64,000 nucleotides of DNA from Myoxocephalus aenaeus (GCA_038501785.1 JBAMJR010000097.1:4547001-4611000), one strand, 5' to 3'. Shown: positions 37,331 to 52,400, counted from the stretch's first letter. Notes: a model not told the origin generated them from the letters alone. Numbers and translations are program-made.

Positions 37331-40300
37331 ATGCACGTACACACTCACACACACACACAAACCATTCTTTTCAAAATAGAAAAAAATAGGACATTCAAAT
37401 CAGACCTCACGTTGAAAAGGTTTGCTCACAAGTGGCAAGTAAAGAAGCCTCTCAAAGACTGAGCTGCTAAAAACAAATGTGTCTCGACAAACAAAAAACA
37501 ATTAGAGTGTTTACAAAGGCAGGGGGCTCATGGTTACACTATGTCAACTTGTGTGGGTTTGAGTGTTAAGCACAGCCTCCAGCAACAGCAGAAAAACACC
37601 GTGAAAGTTTGGTGAAGCAGCTCCGGCAGGTGCAGGTGGAGATGAAGGTTTTTTTTTTTGAAGGACGCGAGCAGGGTGCGGAGTGGAGCCGGAGAGGGCG
37701 AAATAGTGCGGTGGGCTGCATTTCTGTCAGCAGAAGTGATGGCTGAGTGGTAGCGTTATTTGTCTTGTGCTGCCATACGGCCCTCGCACCAGCCTGGGCA
37801 TTAATGAGAGGGGGCCGGACCGCCGGGCAGGAACACGACGGGCCTCAGACGCAGGTGATCTGTCACGCAGCCCGTCTTGCTCGGGCAAGGAGACACGTGA
37901 AGACAGAGGGGAGAGGAGAGGCGGCAGGGCTGACCGAGGGGCCGGCCTCCACACGGGAACCCACGTGTGGCACTTTTCAACATCCAGAGATAGTGCACTA
38001 ACAGTCTGACGAGGTTAATCAAACTAACTTCACACCCTGCCTATTTACTCCAAACCCTTCCTGAAATTAAGCACACTGCACAAGTTCAAGTTTGGTTTTA
38101 TTACCATCATCTCTTTATAGAGATAAAGATGAAGGGCATTATACAGTAGAAGACAGCAGGGGAGGAGTAAAATTGCAATAATTAATTAGTCTGTGTGTGA
38201 GACCAGCCAAGGCTATTAAAATGCTTCAGGATCTTTACATATACTGATTCATCTTTGCCTTACGAATAATTCTCCCAAAACTGTGGAGTGTGTGTAATGT
38301 ATTAATTTCTATCCTCGATCATTGGGCGCCATGGAGATTTTTCCGTTATTCACTGCAGTGCAGAATACAATATTTGTAGAAATGCGAAAGACAAAACCCA
38401 AATAAACGGCGCTAAAGTGGCAATTTCAATCTGTATTTTTAATAATAACGATATACATATAACAGAAAACTGGCTTGCTTTGTTCTATATCTAGTCAAGA
38501 CTTCTTGGATTGAGTTGGATTCTTGGATTGATGGTGGTGAGAAAAGTAGAAAATGGCCAATTTAAGGCTGAGAAATGGAGCGGTCATCTAATCCAAACAG
38601 ATACCTGGCTTGATAAGTTGTTGTGGGTTTTTTTCACAGCCAGCTTCAGCACTTCCACGGCAGTGCTAAAAGGGTAAAGAAAGAAGACAAAGCAACAGCT
38701 GGGTACCGCCTCAGTAATTCCCCATGGAGACCTGGAAGACACCTCCAGCCGCAGACCATTTTCACTCCTGATTACAGAGTTTCAAATCAACCACTAACAC
38801 ATACAACAATCCACTTCCTCTGGCTAACTCAAACAAAGACTCGGCTGTCGTGTTCACTAAGAGCAACATGCAGTTCTTTTTCCTAAATGCAGTAAACAAT
38901 CTTTCCATGCAAACAAGATGTTTACCAGAAAACCACTCCCCTCAACAAATCACTGAATCTGATTTTGTCTCTGAACACATTTCTGTCAGAATGGCAACAA
39001 ACCAAAATTTGTACACAGAGTGTGTGAAAGCTTGTCAGAGTAAATGTACATCTCCTGGCGCTGGTGAGATTACTGAGGAGAGACATGGTGGAGCAGGCTG
39101 CCAAAGTAAAGATTTATACAGAGCGGTTGCAGCTGCAGAAACTGACATTGGACGACACGGGATGCATGATAAATCATGGTGGACAGGGGGCACTAGACTC
39201 AAGAAGCAGGAAAACACTCCGAGCGGGGCTGAGGGGGTCTGTGCCAATCAAAGACTCTCCTCCTATGCAATTTAGGAAACAGATCATCTTTTAGTTACTT
39301 TATGCAAAACACACACTAAAATATCTAAGAGTACTTTAAAGTATCTATTTAAGAAAAACACATTCGAAAATATGGTACTTATCTGAATAATACAATGCGA
39401 CAGTGATAACTGCCGTTTTGCACACTAATAACGCAAATCAGTTTGGGGCTTTATAACTCATGTATTTCCCCCTCCTACAACAGACTGTGGGTCTGTTAAC
39501 TGTCGAGAAACTGAGGGATGCCCCTCGTTCCGCATGTTGAATATGAGGGGTCCTCAAGGGCCAGGGGTGAATCCTTTTTTACTTTTATGGGAAGTGGCTC
39601 AGCGCTGGGGAGGTGAAGGACAGAATTGCCCGCCATTCCATCACTCAGAGCAATAAATGGATGCAATCTGTATCCAAGTAAAGCATTGGCTGGTTTTAAA
39701 TTCCACCTCTTTTATCCAAATGAATGATGGATCCTGGTACAGTGCGCTGTGCGACAATATTAATATACATCAGAGGCCTGCACCCCTCACTAAATCAGGG
39801 AACCACCAGCATTTGTTATTTAAATGACAAACGGCAGCTGCAGGAGTCGAGCACGGAGAAGAAAAGGTGGACAAACCAATTCAGATTTCAATCCGGCAAA
39901 GACACAAGGCCCCGAGCCATGACTCTAATGAAAAAAGGCAGCTCCACTGGACCAAAAGGACACAAAGCCCTCTGCTCAGTGCCAACTCCAATAGGATGAA
40001 CACCACGTCACTCTTCTTCTTTTGCTTTAAACAGGAAGCTCCAAACGTAACACAGCTCCCAAGTCTACCTGTGCTCTTTCCTCTGCTGTCAACCCACCAA
40101 ATATTTTGCATTCTGTAATTTGGGAGGATTTACAGAAATGTATTAACAAGACTAAGAGTTAACATCAACACACTAACATGCTCAATGATGAGGCTGCCAT
40201 GCTGATTCAAAACAGGTTTATCATGGTCACCATTGTTGGGACTTCACCATGTGATTGAAACAAAGAAAGAGTCCTGCATGTCATTTTGAAAGCCTAGATT

Positions 40301-40615
40301 GTGAAATTGCGTCAACTCCCCAAAAGGTATCAAAATCTTCCCCGAGTGTGAGATTTGTTCAAAACACAACACTGGTGCCTCATTGGACGAGAGCCATGGG
40401 AAGCCCAGGAAGTCCCTGTGACAGCCACGACGTCACCAAGGCTATATAGACCTGCGCATACCTTGACTCCGTACCGTCCATGTGACTCACATTACTAGAA
40501 GGGTGTGAAACAACATTGGTGCCTTGAAGAAAACCCCTAGTACAGTCCAAATAGTCCTAGTTCCCTGGTCGAACAACAGACTTGGATCCGACAGGAGAAA
40601 CGGGTAACTTGCCCT

Positions 40616-40861
40616 GTGCCCCGCCACTTGAACCTGCAGGAGGAAGATCCTCCCAGATTCTTCAAGCCAACATCTGCTGTTTTCTCTGCCGCCAGACAAG
40701 AACCGGTCCTAGACAGGAAAAAGCGTGTCCGAAAAGTGCCATACGGAGGATTAACAGAGAGGGTCGGTTCCCGGTCCGAGGCAGAAGAATTTACGTCAAA
40801 CAATTCTGAAGAAACACACCAACCACTACTAATCAATCTCAGGGAAGAGGCTTCTGTCTAG
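40616..40861 (+). other. Unrecognised open frame, 81 codons
   Basis: A plus-strand frame starts MPRHLNLQEEDPPRFF and ends LLINLREEASV before TAG. It has a basic middle (DRKKRVRKVPYGG) and an acidic tail. Two other frames are also open over much of it. A TATATAG box lies about 170 bp upstream (near 40442) and an ATTAAATAAA signal about 210 bp downstream (near 41077). Possibilities are a decayed retroelement or a retrogene. I do not recognise the protein, and it may be chance. Confidence 0.2.
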
Positions 40862-41150
40862 GTTATAGCGTGTTAGTAACTATTAACGTGTTATTGTATA
40901 TTTTATGGACCGCCGAGTCCCGTTCAGTGCTGTGTAACATAACTGTTGTGTTTGTTGCTGCTGTAATTGTGTTGTGTTTAGATCAGCCACCGTGAGTCAA
41001 GTTGGTAAACTGTACTTTGATAGTTAGAACCACGTGGTGTGTAAGCGTGGCCTCCTGTGCGTGTCTTATTGCCCCATTAAATAAATTAATGCCGCCATTG
41101 TTAAGTCTCGCATGAAGTAACCACCACATCCGCCATCTTGCTCTCACTTT

Positions 41151-41299
<149 letters not shown>

Positions 41300-44200
41300 A
41301 CTTAATCCAGTTTGGTTATTGGTCAAACCCAAAGCTACAACTCAAGTTTTCACACAACAAAAATGACACCCTTAGCTGTTTGTTCGAGATTTGTAAAATT
41401 CTTAAAATGCAGGTATTTTTGTATGTAATATTATTACATCTCCATACATGATGGGAATGTGCCACTGTTCAAAAGGTTTGGATTGAAGTTTTCCAGAAAA
41501 TACGTATTGCGATAAAAGTTTGTATTCAGCCCAACCCCAATCTCTTGAAAATGGAGAGACAGTAGTGCTTTGCATATTCAAGACTGGACTATTGAAAATA
41601 AATAAATAAACCTCAAAAAGTCATTTACATGAATATCGGCTCTCTGGATAACTAAATACGATCAACCTTTATTGTGACCATGTCCTGAACAGATGGAAAA
41701 GTGTTGTATTTGAATAAAGCATGTATTTAGACTACATTTAGATCTATTCACATGCTAAAGTAGGGTAGTAGAAGGTTTATGTCGAAACTTTGTGTGGAGG
41801 CTGATACCTGATGTTGTGACGGACACAGCTTCCGTTGTCCTCCTCCTCCTGGTGTCACTCCGGGACGGATAAGCACAGGAGACTAGATTAGTCTGCCTGG
41901 GGGGACACAGTCAGAGAGCAAACGTTACTCACAATTTGCTGATGCAGCTCCAGCCCACAATACACACATACACATGTAGAAATATAATACATTTCACAAA
42001 AGTCAATAAAAGCCAGCAAGGCATATTTGCAAACACAGCAGCTCACATTTAGTCTCAGTACGGTGCATATTTTGCCACATCCTAATTTTTCTTCATTAAT
42101 ACATATTTCACCGGAGAGAATATTCGATGAGGAGAGGTGGTGGGTGCATGTGGCTGAGTCATTGCAGAGTTCACATAAACAAATTACACCTGCTCTATGG
42201 CTCCTGTGTCATATGTCAGGAGCCCTGAAATAGGAAAAGCCCCTCCACAAGCTTAATAGCCCTGACTTCAGAGATGTAAAGTTAAGGTCAAGGTCCGTTC
42301 CATCACTCTGGGGGGATGTGGGGGGTGCAGTGTGTATGTTTGTGACTCGGAGGAGGGGGACAGATTGAGTGAAAGAGAGAGAAGAGAGTTAGTGCTACAA
42401 TAAGATACGACTTGCCCATTCTGTTTGTTATACAAAACTAGACGGCATCTCAAGAGGATTTAATGAACAACATGGTGTGCTGTTCAAAAGGCCAATACGC
42501 AGAACTGACGGATTGCTAAACAACGGAGGTTCAAACAAAAGAGAGCTCCTTGTTAACCAGCATGGCTCATCTTGGACTGCAGGCTGCATAAAGCCCACAA
42601 CCCTAACAGGCACATGCTACAATAAGGCCCCGTCAGGGCAGCCTTTTAACAGGCAGCATGTTCCATGACCTCAACACCCATAAATCACATGGCGGGTGTG
42701 TAGTGGCGGGGTGTCGAGAGCTGTGCGCCGCATGCTTTGAGCGAAGTCTCTATGTTGTATAATCAATAGATATAAAAATAAATGGCCTGACCGTTATTCT
42801 CTCCCTGCTACCACTCTCTAATAAAATCCCAGTAATGCATATTTCATTTACTTTTATACTTATTGATTACCTGTACTCCAGTTAGTAAATCACGCGCCTA
42901 TCGATCCCTCAATCGTACCTCTGTCGGACAGCACATAACCAGCCATTTGCGCCCCTGATAAAGAGCTCAGGCATTGAACTCCCCACAGTAAATCTTTGCA
43001 AACTAACTTTTTAATTCCAAAATCGATCCCCGTTTAACAACGTCGCATTATTTCACGAGGCGCGCCTGCGGTATTAAAAGTAATACCCTGATGCATTTGG
43101 TCTTAATGTGTGGAGGTCCATCCCGCCATCTCTTCCCTCATTACACCGAGGCCGAGGCACTCCAGGGCCCCTGCAGCCCGGAGGGAGGCGAGGGCCATCC
43201 CCTGCTGCTGAGAGCTGAGAGGCACAGCCGCTCAGGGGCCGCCAGGAGCCCACTGAGACACTCAGCACAATGCTAATCAAACATGAGAATACCATCAGCT
43301 GGCTCATTAACCAAGGCAAAACACCACCATTCATCTCAGAGCAGAACCCAAAGGCTTTTTAATAAGCATGTTATACATGGCTCCGTGTAAAACTGAGAGA
43401 AGTGGTAAAAAATGCAGAACACTTTTTTATTACTTAACATCTGTTACTTCATCAGTTTAAACAGTGTGACAGATGTTAGCCAGTTGTTTTGTCCCTAAAT
43501 ATACAGAAACTGTGATGAGAAAACAAAGATTGACTTAGAGGCAATGAGCAATGAAAAAACAAGTATGTAATGAAGACGGCCAACAGCAACTCAATTCCAT
43601 CAAAGACACAAGGGCACTGAGGAAAAAGTCTCCAAGATAGATTTGTTCAGGTCCTATGAGACACTTTTAAATGCAGTGCAGCCCCTTAGGGTACAGAATA
43701 AAACAGCACTGACACAGGGTCAATTGTAATTTTGGCGCCCACACCCAAAAGCAAATATATCAATTAAAAATAATAAATCAAAAGAGGAGTGAGGAGCTGC
43801 AGTTACAAAATGGCCATCTATTTTCATTAGGGAACACGGCGCTTCAGGTGTGAGAAGGATCTCAAGATTAATAGAGGTATTCAAATGAATCAGAAAGGAT
43901 TAGGGTCTCCAGGGAACATAATCAATAGCTCCAAATCAATAATCAATAGGCCACTCACACCAATATACTAACCGCTGACACCGAGATCTCACAATTAAAA
44001 TGAAAACTGGGAAGGGAGTGGCGTAAGACTATGATTTATCTCACAGCACAAGTGTCATTTAGAAATAAATAAGTCAATAGATAAAAGCTGCGGCTGCCTG
44101 GATCAGGTGGGAGGCAGTTATGCATTTTAACGTGGCTGCCGGCCCCGAGCATTACAGCCAAATCCCACAAAGCATTGCACCTACTCACACGCCGATACGA

Positions 44201-46225
44201 GGATAAACAGCATGCAACCTTATACCGCCTTTATCACTTAACATCAGATCTCTGATTGTCGCCGTCAACTCGCTGCAAACAGGAGATGACAGCTTTTATT
44301 AATACAGTATCATTTCAACCTGGCCGCAGTACAAGATTAATGCTTACACTCTGCCCACAGAGAAAACACTTTTCTCTCAAGGGTGTTTGGAAACAAAGAA
44401 AAGTCAGATGTATGGGGGAGCTCAGCGCTAGAAATCGATCATTCCCGTAAGATGCTCGAAATAAATGAAAATATAGTGAAGTGAGATCAGGACTGGACCT
44501 TTTCAAGTTTGTTAAGAGCAGGCATGAGCAATTATTGCATTCCTCATTGTCATGCAAAACAATAACTGTAACTGATGCTGTGTTTGCAAGTGAATGTGTG
44601 TTTTAGAGGAAGTTAAAGGAAGTAAATGGGTGCCATGTGTGCAGAGCTGGGCCGTAAGGACAGAGCAACCATCTCACTGGAGAGTGGATTTGAGCAGCTT
44701 GGGGAGATGGATTCAGCTCGTGCCGTCCAACGGGACACATCAGAAGCCCCTCTCGTCAATCCCCCCTCTCTCCCTCATTCATTTGGGAGTATGATTTATA
44801 CTTTTTGAAGTGAAGGGTCTTGAATCCCACTATAAAGGAATTAAGAGGTCTCCCCTGAGTCCGCCATTCAAATGAGAGCATGGCAGGGATATGAGGCCTT
44901 TTTAATAGAGAGAAATTAGTATTCACAATGCCTCAAACTGGAATCTGAAGGAACCTTTCAGGTGGAGAAGAAAGGGCCAGTTTAGAAAAGAAAGCCCTAA
45001 GAAGTCGGGGGCTTTTCATAGCAGTCGTGTTTTTGCCCCTCATCAAGGAGTGCTGGAGCGCTCTGTGAAATAACCCAAGAGAGAGGGAGAAAGAAGAGTG
45101 TGTGTGAAACAAAATTAAGAATGCACCATAAATAGGCAGAGTGGAAACAATACAATGAGGAGTCCCACAGACTCGAGGCCAAGGGGGCTAAGCGGCTCCT
45201 CAATAGACCCCCATGCAGATCCAACAGTTCCGGGGATGACTGGGAGCGATGTGATGCTTTGACAAAGATCTTTTGGATAAACCTTTATTTATTTATTTTT
45301 TATTTTTTTGTGCAACTCCCAGAAATGCAGGGATTTGAATCTGCATTACAACTATGTCAACACATACTATTTGGGAACGCTGACCTTGAAAACTATTGAA
45401 TCGAAGTCTTGCTGCATCCAGCTGTATTTGTCTATTGTCAGTTAAGCTCAGACTTCGGCCCGGGATCAACTCTGATCTTCTGTTTGGGGTCCTGGAGACC
45501 AGGTTCCCACTGACCTCACACATTAGTAACGTTACTGTGTAGAAAGGCATACGATAGATTTCTTTCTCTGAGGGACTTTTTGGCAAACAAAAGGAAAGTA
45601 TATTTGCACATGTTAAGCATGATGTATTACCTTATTTGGTGTAACATTAATGTTTTATTATAATTTCTGTATTTTGCTAACTTAATGAAATTTGCATGGT
45701 CAGTTTATACCAAAGGAAAGGGTTACCAATTCAATACTTTTCTGCAAATTGGATCAAAAGAAAAAGAAAAAAGTATATTTGAAGATAAAAATGGCTGACT
45801 TTGTAATTATTATTATTTTTCGGCATACAGCATTTTAATCTGTGAGAGCCCAAGCAGTGAGGATGTAAAGCCTATGACGACAAAATGGATACGATGGATA
45901 TGCACACAGACATTGAAATATGTGTGTTATATATATTGTATACTACTATAAAGAATATGCATCAGATACAATTCTCCAATAGTGTATTTGCAACATGAAA
46001 CATGCCTTGAATTCACTAATGTATGCAGCAAATCTGAGCTAACAATCAACTCCTGTAAAGTTACACTTAACAAAGATTACTCTAGTTAACAGCGACCTAT
46101 GCGCCGTAACTGATTTATTTAAATGAAATGACCACAGACGTGTCCATCAATATATTGAGCTTTGATCAAAAACACATGTCTCCAATAGGCCCTTGAAAGG
46201 ATGCGATATTTAACACATCAACTAC

Positions 46226-46266
46226 CTGTTTCTGCAGATTGAGGTGGAACGTCTGAGATGGGAGCT
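46226..46266 (-). CDS. Candidate next gpatch2 exon (exon 8?)
   Basis: The minus strand offers a donor 'aaacag|gtagttg' at 46226. If the exon begins at 46266 after 'gtcagag', the phase-0 reading is SSHLRRSTSICRN. This is loosely like the 'SVRTASRQTSMHLGS' segment that follows in the mammalian protein as I remember it. The acceptor is poor and the similarity is weak. The plus strand has better splice signals over the same bases (46238-46295), so this call is tentative. Confidence 0.2.
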
Positions 46267-46419
46267 CTCTGACACCATGTCAATAGGACACACTGGTAAT
46301 GGGCACAAAGGGCTCAACTGGAAATTGAAAGTATCAATAACATTTAGATTTTTGCATTTTCACATTAAAAAGTCTGAACAAACTGGGGTCAAAAAGATAA
46401 AGCTTGTACTGCAACATAC

Positions 46420-46459
46420 CTGGCTTCGGTCTCTTTTTCCAACAGAAGGCAGCCAGAAG
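46420..46459 (-). CDS. gpatch2: gpatch2 exon 7 (40 bp)
   Basis: The acceptor is 'tatctccttttag' and the donor 'gccag|gtatgt'. With the two bases from exon 6 it encodes D-FWLPSVGKRDRSQ and ends in phase 0. The human protein has a matching '..HDHWFSPGARTEHDQHQ' stretch, with the tryptophan and the following polar tail in the same place. The exact frame across the previous junction supports the model. Confidence 0.7.
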
Positions 46460-49400
46460 CTAAAAGGAGATAATATAAGTAAAATCACTAGGGGCAAAAT
46501 CATGATGGAAACCAATGGACCTAATACCACCAGAGTTCTATAACAATTTAAAAGAGTTTCAACCAGTATATCTTACTCTCTCTGGTAAGGATCTTGGGAG
46601 AATTGTCTCAGTCTCTCTACAAACACTGGCATGCCGTTGCCCTGTAAAACACAAGATACACAGTAAGAAATAAAGACTTTAAGAAAGGTATAACTGTGTT
46701 CTACAAAAGAGGAAGATGCTTTAAACCTTGCTGGGAAGCCGCCTCCTTTCCTTCTTAATGCAGCAGGCAGCAGAGCCGGGCACTTGCTTAAGAGGTGGAT
46801 GATACCGATACCCTGCAACAGCAAAAAGCACATTTAGCTTCCTGGGTTGCAAAATGGAAGAAAATAAATTAATGTTGGTAAGAATTTGTGTCTAAAGCAG
46901 AACATGGTCGTCCACTACCTCTCTGAGAGGGCCGTGCTGGTTGCAGGAAAGTAGGCGGGGGCCGGTTATCGTCGAGGGAAAGCTGGTTGCCGGCCACACC
47001 CTTCCCGACTCCGCAGTCCCCCTCGAAGAACCAGTCACTCTGCTCATCATCACCTGTGCACATGGGACAGGGGAGATGTTGCATCAAGTATCCTGCTGCA
47101 TATGTCTAGCATATCTGCTGAATGCAATGCCGAAGTCAAAAGCACCACCGCCGTACAATTGCTTTGTCCCAAAAATATATATTAAGTTGCAGTGTTGAAT
47201 GTGCACTTTGATCCAGAGTACGGTTTGAGGATAATCTTGAAAATAGCTAAAATTATACAATATATATAAAAAAAAAAAAAATGTAATCAGTTAATTTGGG
47301 AGAAGCTAAGTTGCCGTATGTTTGGTGGTCCTACAAACTCCAGTGTAGCTTGAGCTGACAAAGGGGTGCCTCTTTTAAGGGTAACCTGCTCCTTTAAATT
47401 ACACACCAAACAGACATCAGCAGTCTTGTCCCCAGACAGCAAGCTCTTCTCAGGCCTGTCAGTCAGCAAAGAACACGCAGGAACCATGCCTCTCACAGTC
47501 AAGGTGTAGTGACAACTGTTAAATCAGAGGCCGCCTGGCCTCACCACGGCTAATGAGATTAGCAAAGGCTTCAGCGCTCATTAACACGACATGACAACGT
47601 CTTATTAGAGTCGCCTGGGTGCCCAGCAACCAGCCCATTGTATGGGAACCTCCCTCTCTAGCTCCAGCATTCCCTCGGAGTGGAGCAGGTTACTGTCCAG
47701 ATCTGACGACTCATCAACACTTCTTCTGTGAGCTCCAAATACACAAAACCAAATCCAGTGTTTTTTTTTTTACTTTCCGGATTGAACCACAATAAGTGAT
47801 GAAGCAGTTTTATAGCTCCCAAGGCATGTTAACAGTATTAACATGTAATACCTTGTCTTCCTTCATCATTGGTGAACAGACCAGGGTCACTGCTGCATGT
47901 GCTGCTGGTTTCCCTGCAAAGAAAAGAAGAAAAACATCACATGTGAATGAGCGCCACTGACCTGTATGTTTGATAGCAATGACATTTGAGGATGAAGAAC
48001 TCTGCTTTGAATTGTCAACCTAAAACCTGACGGGTTATTTGGGTCAGGCTATACAATAGCATCTGTGAAAGTGAACAATGTCAATAAAATATCTACATGC
48101 CCCTGTAATGTCAATATTATACATGTAGCATTCAATAATAAAAATAATGGAGAAGTCCGGAGCTAGAGGTCGACATAAATGGAAATGACACAAAAAGACG
48201 GACTATGCAGTGTTCTCCCTCGTTGCGATAGCAAACACAAAGGCAGGAGGAGAGGCTCTGATCGAAGCCACTGAGTGACATGCACAATCTAATTGAATAT
48301 CCTCCGCTGTCAGCTCCAATCTAATCTGGCCTGCGTTGTGGAGGATGACAGGAGAGCGAAACACATTCCCCTGCCCGCCCCTCCCTCTGGGTGTGCCCCA
48401 CGCACAGAGCGACCCACAGACGTGCAGTTTCTACACAACAACTGGCCAACATCTGCTGTGTGGGCTGCCACCGCTTACTGCCTCGACTGCTCCACCGCTG
48501 CTCCTGTCCACGCCCCCAGGCCAGCCCCTGTTACAATGCCTCCACACCCTTTGAGCCCCCCTCTGCTAGCCCCAGACCACCCTGGGTCCCTCTGTCTTTC
48601 TCACACCTCAGCCACCTTGAACTGAGACCTCCAGACGCTCCAAGGTCACGGAGGGGGACCAGGGGAGGGGTGGGAGGTGACACAGATGGAGGGACGAAAA
48701 AGGATTTCCTCTCTCTGAGAATGCTGACTTGTAACAGGCGAATGTGTCACGCACACATATTCAATAACTACATAAATCGATATAAATAATATTCTTTTTT
48801 TCAGAAGACCTTTTCTGAATACCAGTTCAATTTAAGGACAAGTCAGAGCGTTGCACTGGGTGACAATGGGATCCTTCATTAGTTTGTTTTGAGTCATTCT
48901 CATACAGTATAGAGTATGTTGTCGCCTCCTGCTGCCATAAATGCTCACTAATGAGTATTGATCCGCAGATAGAATTAGACCCCAACAAACCCATTATTTA
49001 CTAAAACCTCTACAGTGGCCAGCTGTTTTGGGAAGTCACTTAAACTTAAATTAAAACTATAATAAATGTCAGCTGGCTAATGTTAAACTGTAGGCCTTTG
49101 ATTTTTTTTTTTTTTCATATTTAGAAAATACATTTGTAGACCATAAGAAAGATATACCAGCTATAACTTTTAATTCAAACTACTTTTTGAAAAGATGCTC
49201 TTGATTGCCTTGCATTTTGCTTCTTGTTTTTCATTGCTGACCTTGCATATAGGAGAAAGCTGGAGGGTCAGAAATGCGCTGATACGCTGCTTTGCCATAT
49301 TGCAGAGTGACGGCAGGATCTGAAAAACGTCCGTCCAGCCTGCGTTTCTTCCTGGCCAGATGGTCCTGCATCATCTCCCCTCACATCCGCAAGAAGCAGA

Positions 49401-52400
49401 TGTGAGAGGGAGCAGGCCTCTGGAGGATGTCTGGCCTAGTCAAGCAGTCCTGGACCGTCCCTCCACCCCGTCCCACCCCTTCAGCCCTCTCTCCAGACTG
49501 ATTCCCCAGGCCCCGGCTCAGCTGTACCCCACCTCTGGACACATTGGCTGGCATCTGGAGCACACTATACTCCGACATCAAGTAGAGGACACGGCCACAA
49601 GCCCAACAAAAACAACAACTTAGAATGGCATGCTTCATTCTACAACCTTTCTTAGAAATTAGGAACCAGTGATAATTAACTATTTCCAGCCGCGTGGCAA
49701 CTTCTTCCACTTTTGAAGTAAAACAAATGCTTCTTTTGGAGGGATTTTGTTCAAAGTTTGAAAAGAATCACAGGTATAAACAATTAATTAGAGCCACCCA
49801 TTAAGTATTTATCTGTATTAAAGGTGTAATGTGATGTCGCTTGGAGCAGCACAGGGCCAATGTGAGACCGTTTCCATTAAGTACCGCCTAATTAATGCCA
49901 TGAATAATTGAGACCCCCATTTTTCTTAGGACCAAAAGAAACACCTCTTCTTTCTTCAGCAGTGACCTTTGCCAAGAAAAGTTGACAAACATGTTGTGCG
50001 AACTTGGTCTTTGGCTCACACACAAAATAGCACTTCTCCCAGTGATAAGATATTCTATTTTGGATTAGGTGCTATGAAAACAAATAAGACTTAATTACAT
50101 AAAATACCATATGTCCATGGCGAAACAAAGGCAAGGGCAAAATCAAAAACTGCACTCAAGTGTTTTAGTGCTGAACTTAAGTCCCCACGTGGCCCTATTG
50201 TCTCTATACAAGCCAAAGAGGTGAAGCAAAACACAGTATCCAGATGAGCACTAATCATTAGTATATAATCCTCAACTCCTGGGAGAGACGGACCAGTTTG
50301 CACAGAGATTACAGGCTAGCTGCCATTTATTGAGCCCGGGCTCATTCTGCAGAGGAATAAAGAAGAGGCAGAGACAGAGGGGGGCAAAGCGCTGATAACA
50401 ATGGATCTGTGGGCTCTTCAAACAAGCCGCCCCAACCCAAATCCATGCCCTCTTCCATGGGTGTCTGATTATAAGGTTATCCCACCATCCCCGAGCTGCA
50501 GTAATTGGATTAGTCTCAGAGATTTGAGAAAATTAACTTCGGCAAATGCTGCACTGCTTTCCCCAAAAAAAATTCCTCATAGACTTTTCAAAATATAAAA
50601 CACAGCACGAATAAGCCGAGTGTGAGAAAGGCACGCACAATGGCTTTGTTTTTTCTGGTCGTCGCAGTAGCAGCTCACAGCTGGAGACGGAGGCTGAGCC
50701 CAGGACAGCGTCTACACACAGGTGAGGCCTGCTTGCTGGACGCCAGCCTGGATGCCAGGTGGCGTCACTGCCAGCAGGCTGGGCCAGGTCTAATCAAGGA
50801 TGTGGAGCCCAACTGGAGCTGCCAACATCTGCTCCCCTTGAACTTGGGTGGCTGAAGGCAAAGCTCCGCTCTGCACATAAGAGGAGTGACCTTGAGGAGA
50901 GGCATGTTTCAAAAGACCAGACACTCCATATGAAAAAGGTTAATAGAATGAATGGAGACTAAAGGAATCCGACTGCTTCAAGAGACATTTCAACAATGGC
51001 ATGTGTGTCTGACATTAAATGAACTGTATGTACACTCTCCAGGTATAAATATTGCTGTTATACTACTGTCAACTCCTCATCACTGCTGCCATTTGTTCGT
51101 ATCCTTTGCCTCCGCTGCAGTTTATCCATTAGATTGTTGAGCCCTCAGTACAGTGTGGCAGTCTACTGAGCAGCAATCAAGAGCGTTGGCGTGTTGTAAG
51201 TGAGAAATGATTGACAGCGTGCCATGGTGTTCCCATTTATTTCTTCTCCGGAGCTGTTTTCTGTCAGAACAGCTATTGATTTTTCCATAAAGTAAGAAAA
51301 CAAGTACCGTTTAGGGGCTAGGGAGGTCAGCACAAATTAAACTAGATGATGTAAAGCCTTCTGTCTTTCCCATTACCGGTTACCTCAAATGTCTTCTTCT
51401 TACATGTTGTATATGAGCAACAGATAATGAGATGAGCAAACACAATAAACTGTGCATGAGCATGACCAGACATTGAGAACGGGAGATCCCAGGATTAAAG
51501 GACTCCGTTACTGAATGTGACATAAGTACGCACCTGAACTACTGCCCATCTTTTTTATTTATCAGTTGATTGTGTGTGTGAACCATATGAGGTATTAAGT
51601 GCCAACACGTAAATTATACATTCTGAAAATATAAATATTTACAGTATGATCACCCTGAAAGGTGAACAGTTGAAAATGTTGGATGTTTTGGATTGCTGCT
51701 TTTGAGAAAATAATAGAATACATTTGAAGACCGTAACAGTAGTTCAAGGAAATTAAAGTGTCCTAATGTTCAAAAGACCAAATGATTAATAAAAAAAATC
51801 ATCAGATTAACTGACACAGAAAATAAGTGCAAGTTACAGCTCCTTATAACATAAAGCACTGGGACAAGGTGACCGCTTAAATGGGGACCAAAACGTCACA
51901 GTTCTACAGAATATTGTAATCTTTGCTTCGCTGTTATAATATAATGCCACACTCTCTGCTGCCAGTTACAGCAACATTTAGTTTTGCAAAATAAAATGCA
52001 CACAAGAGGGTGCACTCTGGGACACTGGGACAGGCCAAGCTTTAATTACCCAGCCCAAGAAAGCAATTCATTTCAAAACAAATCAATACCACACAAAGTC
52101 ACTTATTTATTTGTGACAATATTTCTCGAAAGGAAATAATGAGCTGGCAGATGCCCGGAGGCATAACTATCAAAGATCCTTCCCTGGTGATCATTTCAGC
52201 TATAAGAGATGAAGATGAAGGGACTCTATCATTCATTTTTAATGTCAACTCAATACTTTAAAGTGGAGTGGTATGATTGTGATACTTTTTTTTTTTTTGG
52301 TTTAGTTGAGGACACGCTGAATATTGACAAGTGGCTCGATGAAGACAGGCAGTATAGATCATCTTAAATGTCGCCTTGTTTAATTGCTCCTGTCTGATAG

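Noticed and set aside
46727..46812. Alternative frame of gpatch2 exon 5 reading LRRKGGGFPAR, similar to human SRRGFQAR
   Set aside because: It would break the splice phase with both exon 4 and exon 6; the in-phase reading aligns with human PSRRG and IKK at nearly the same spacing.
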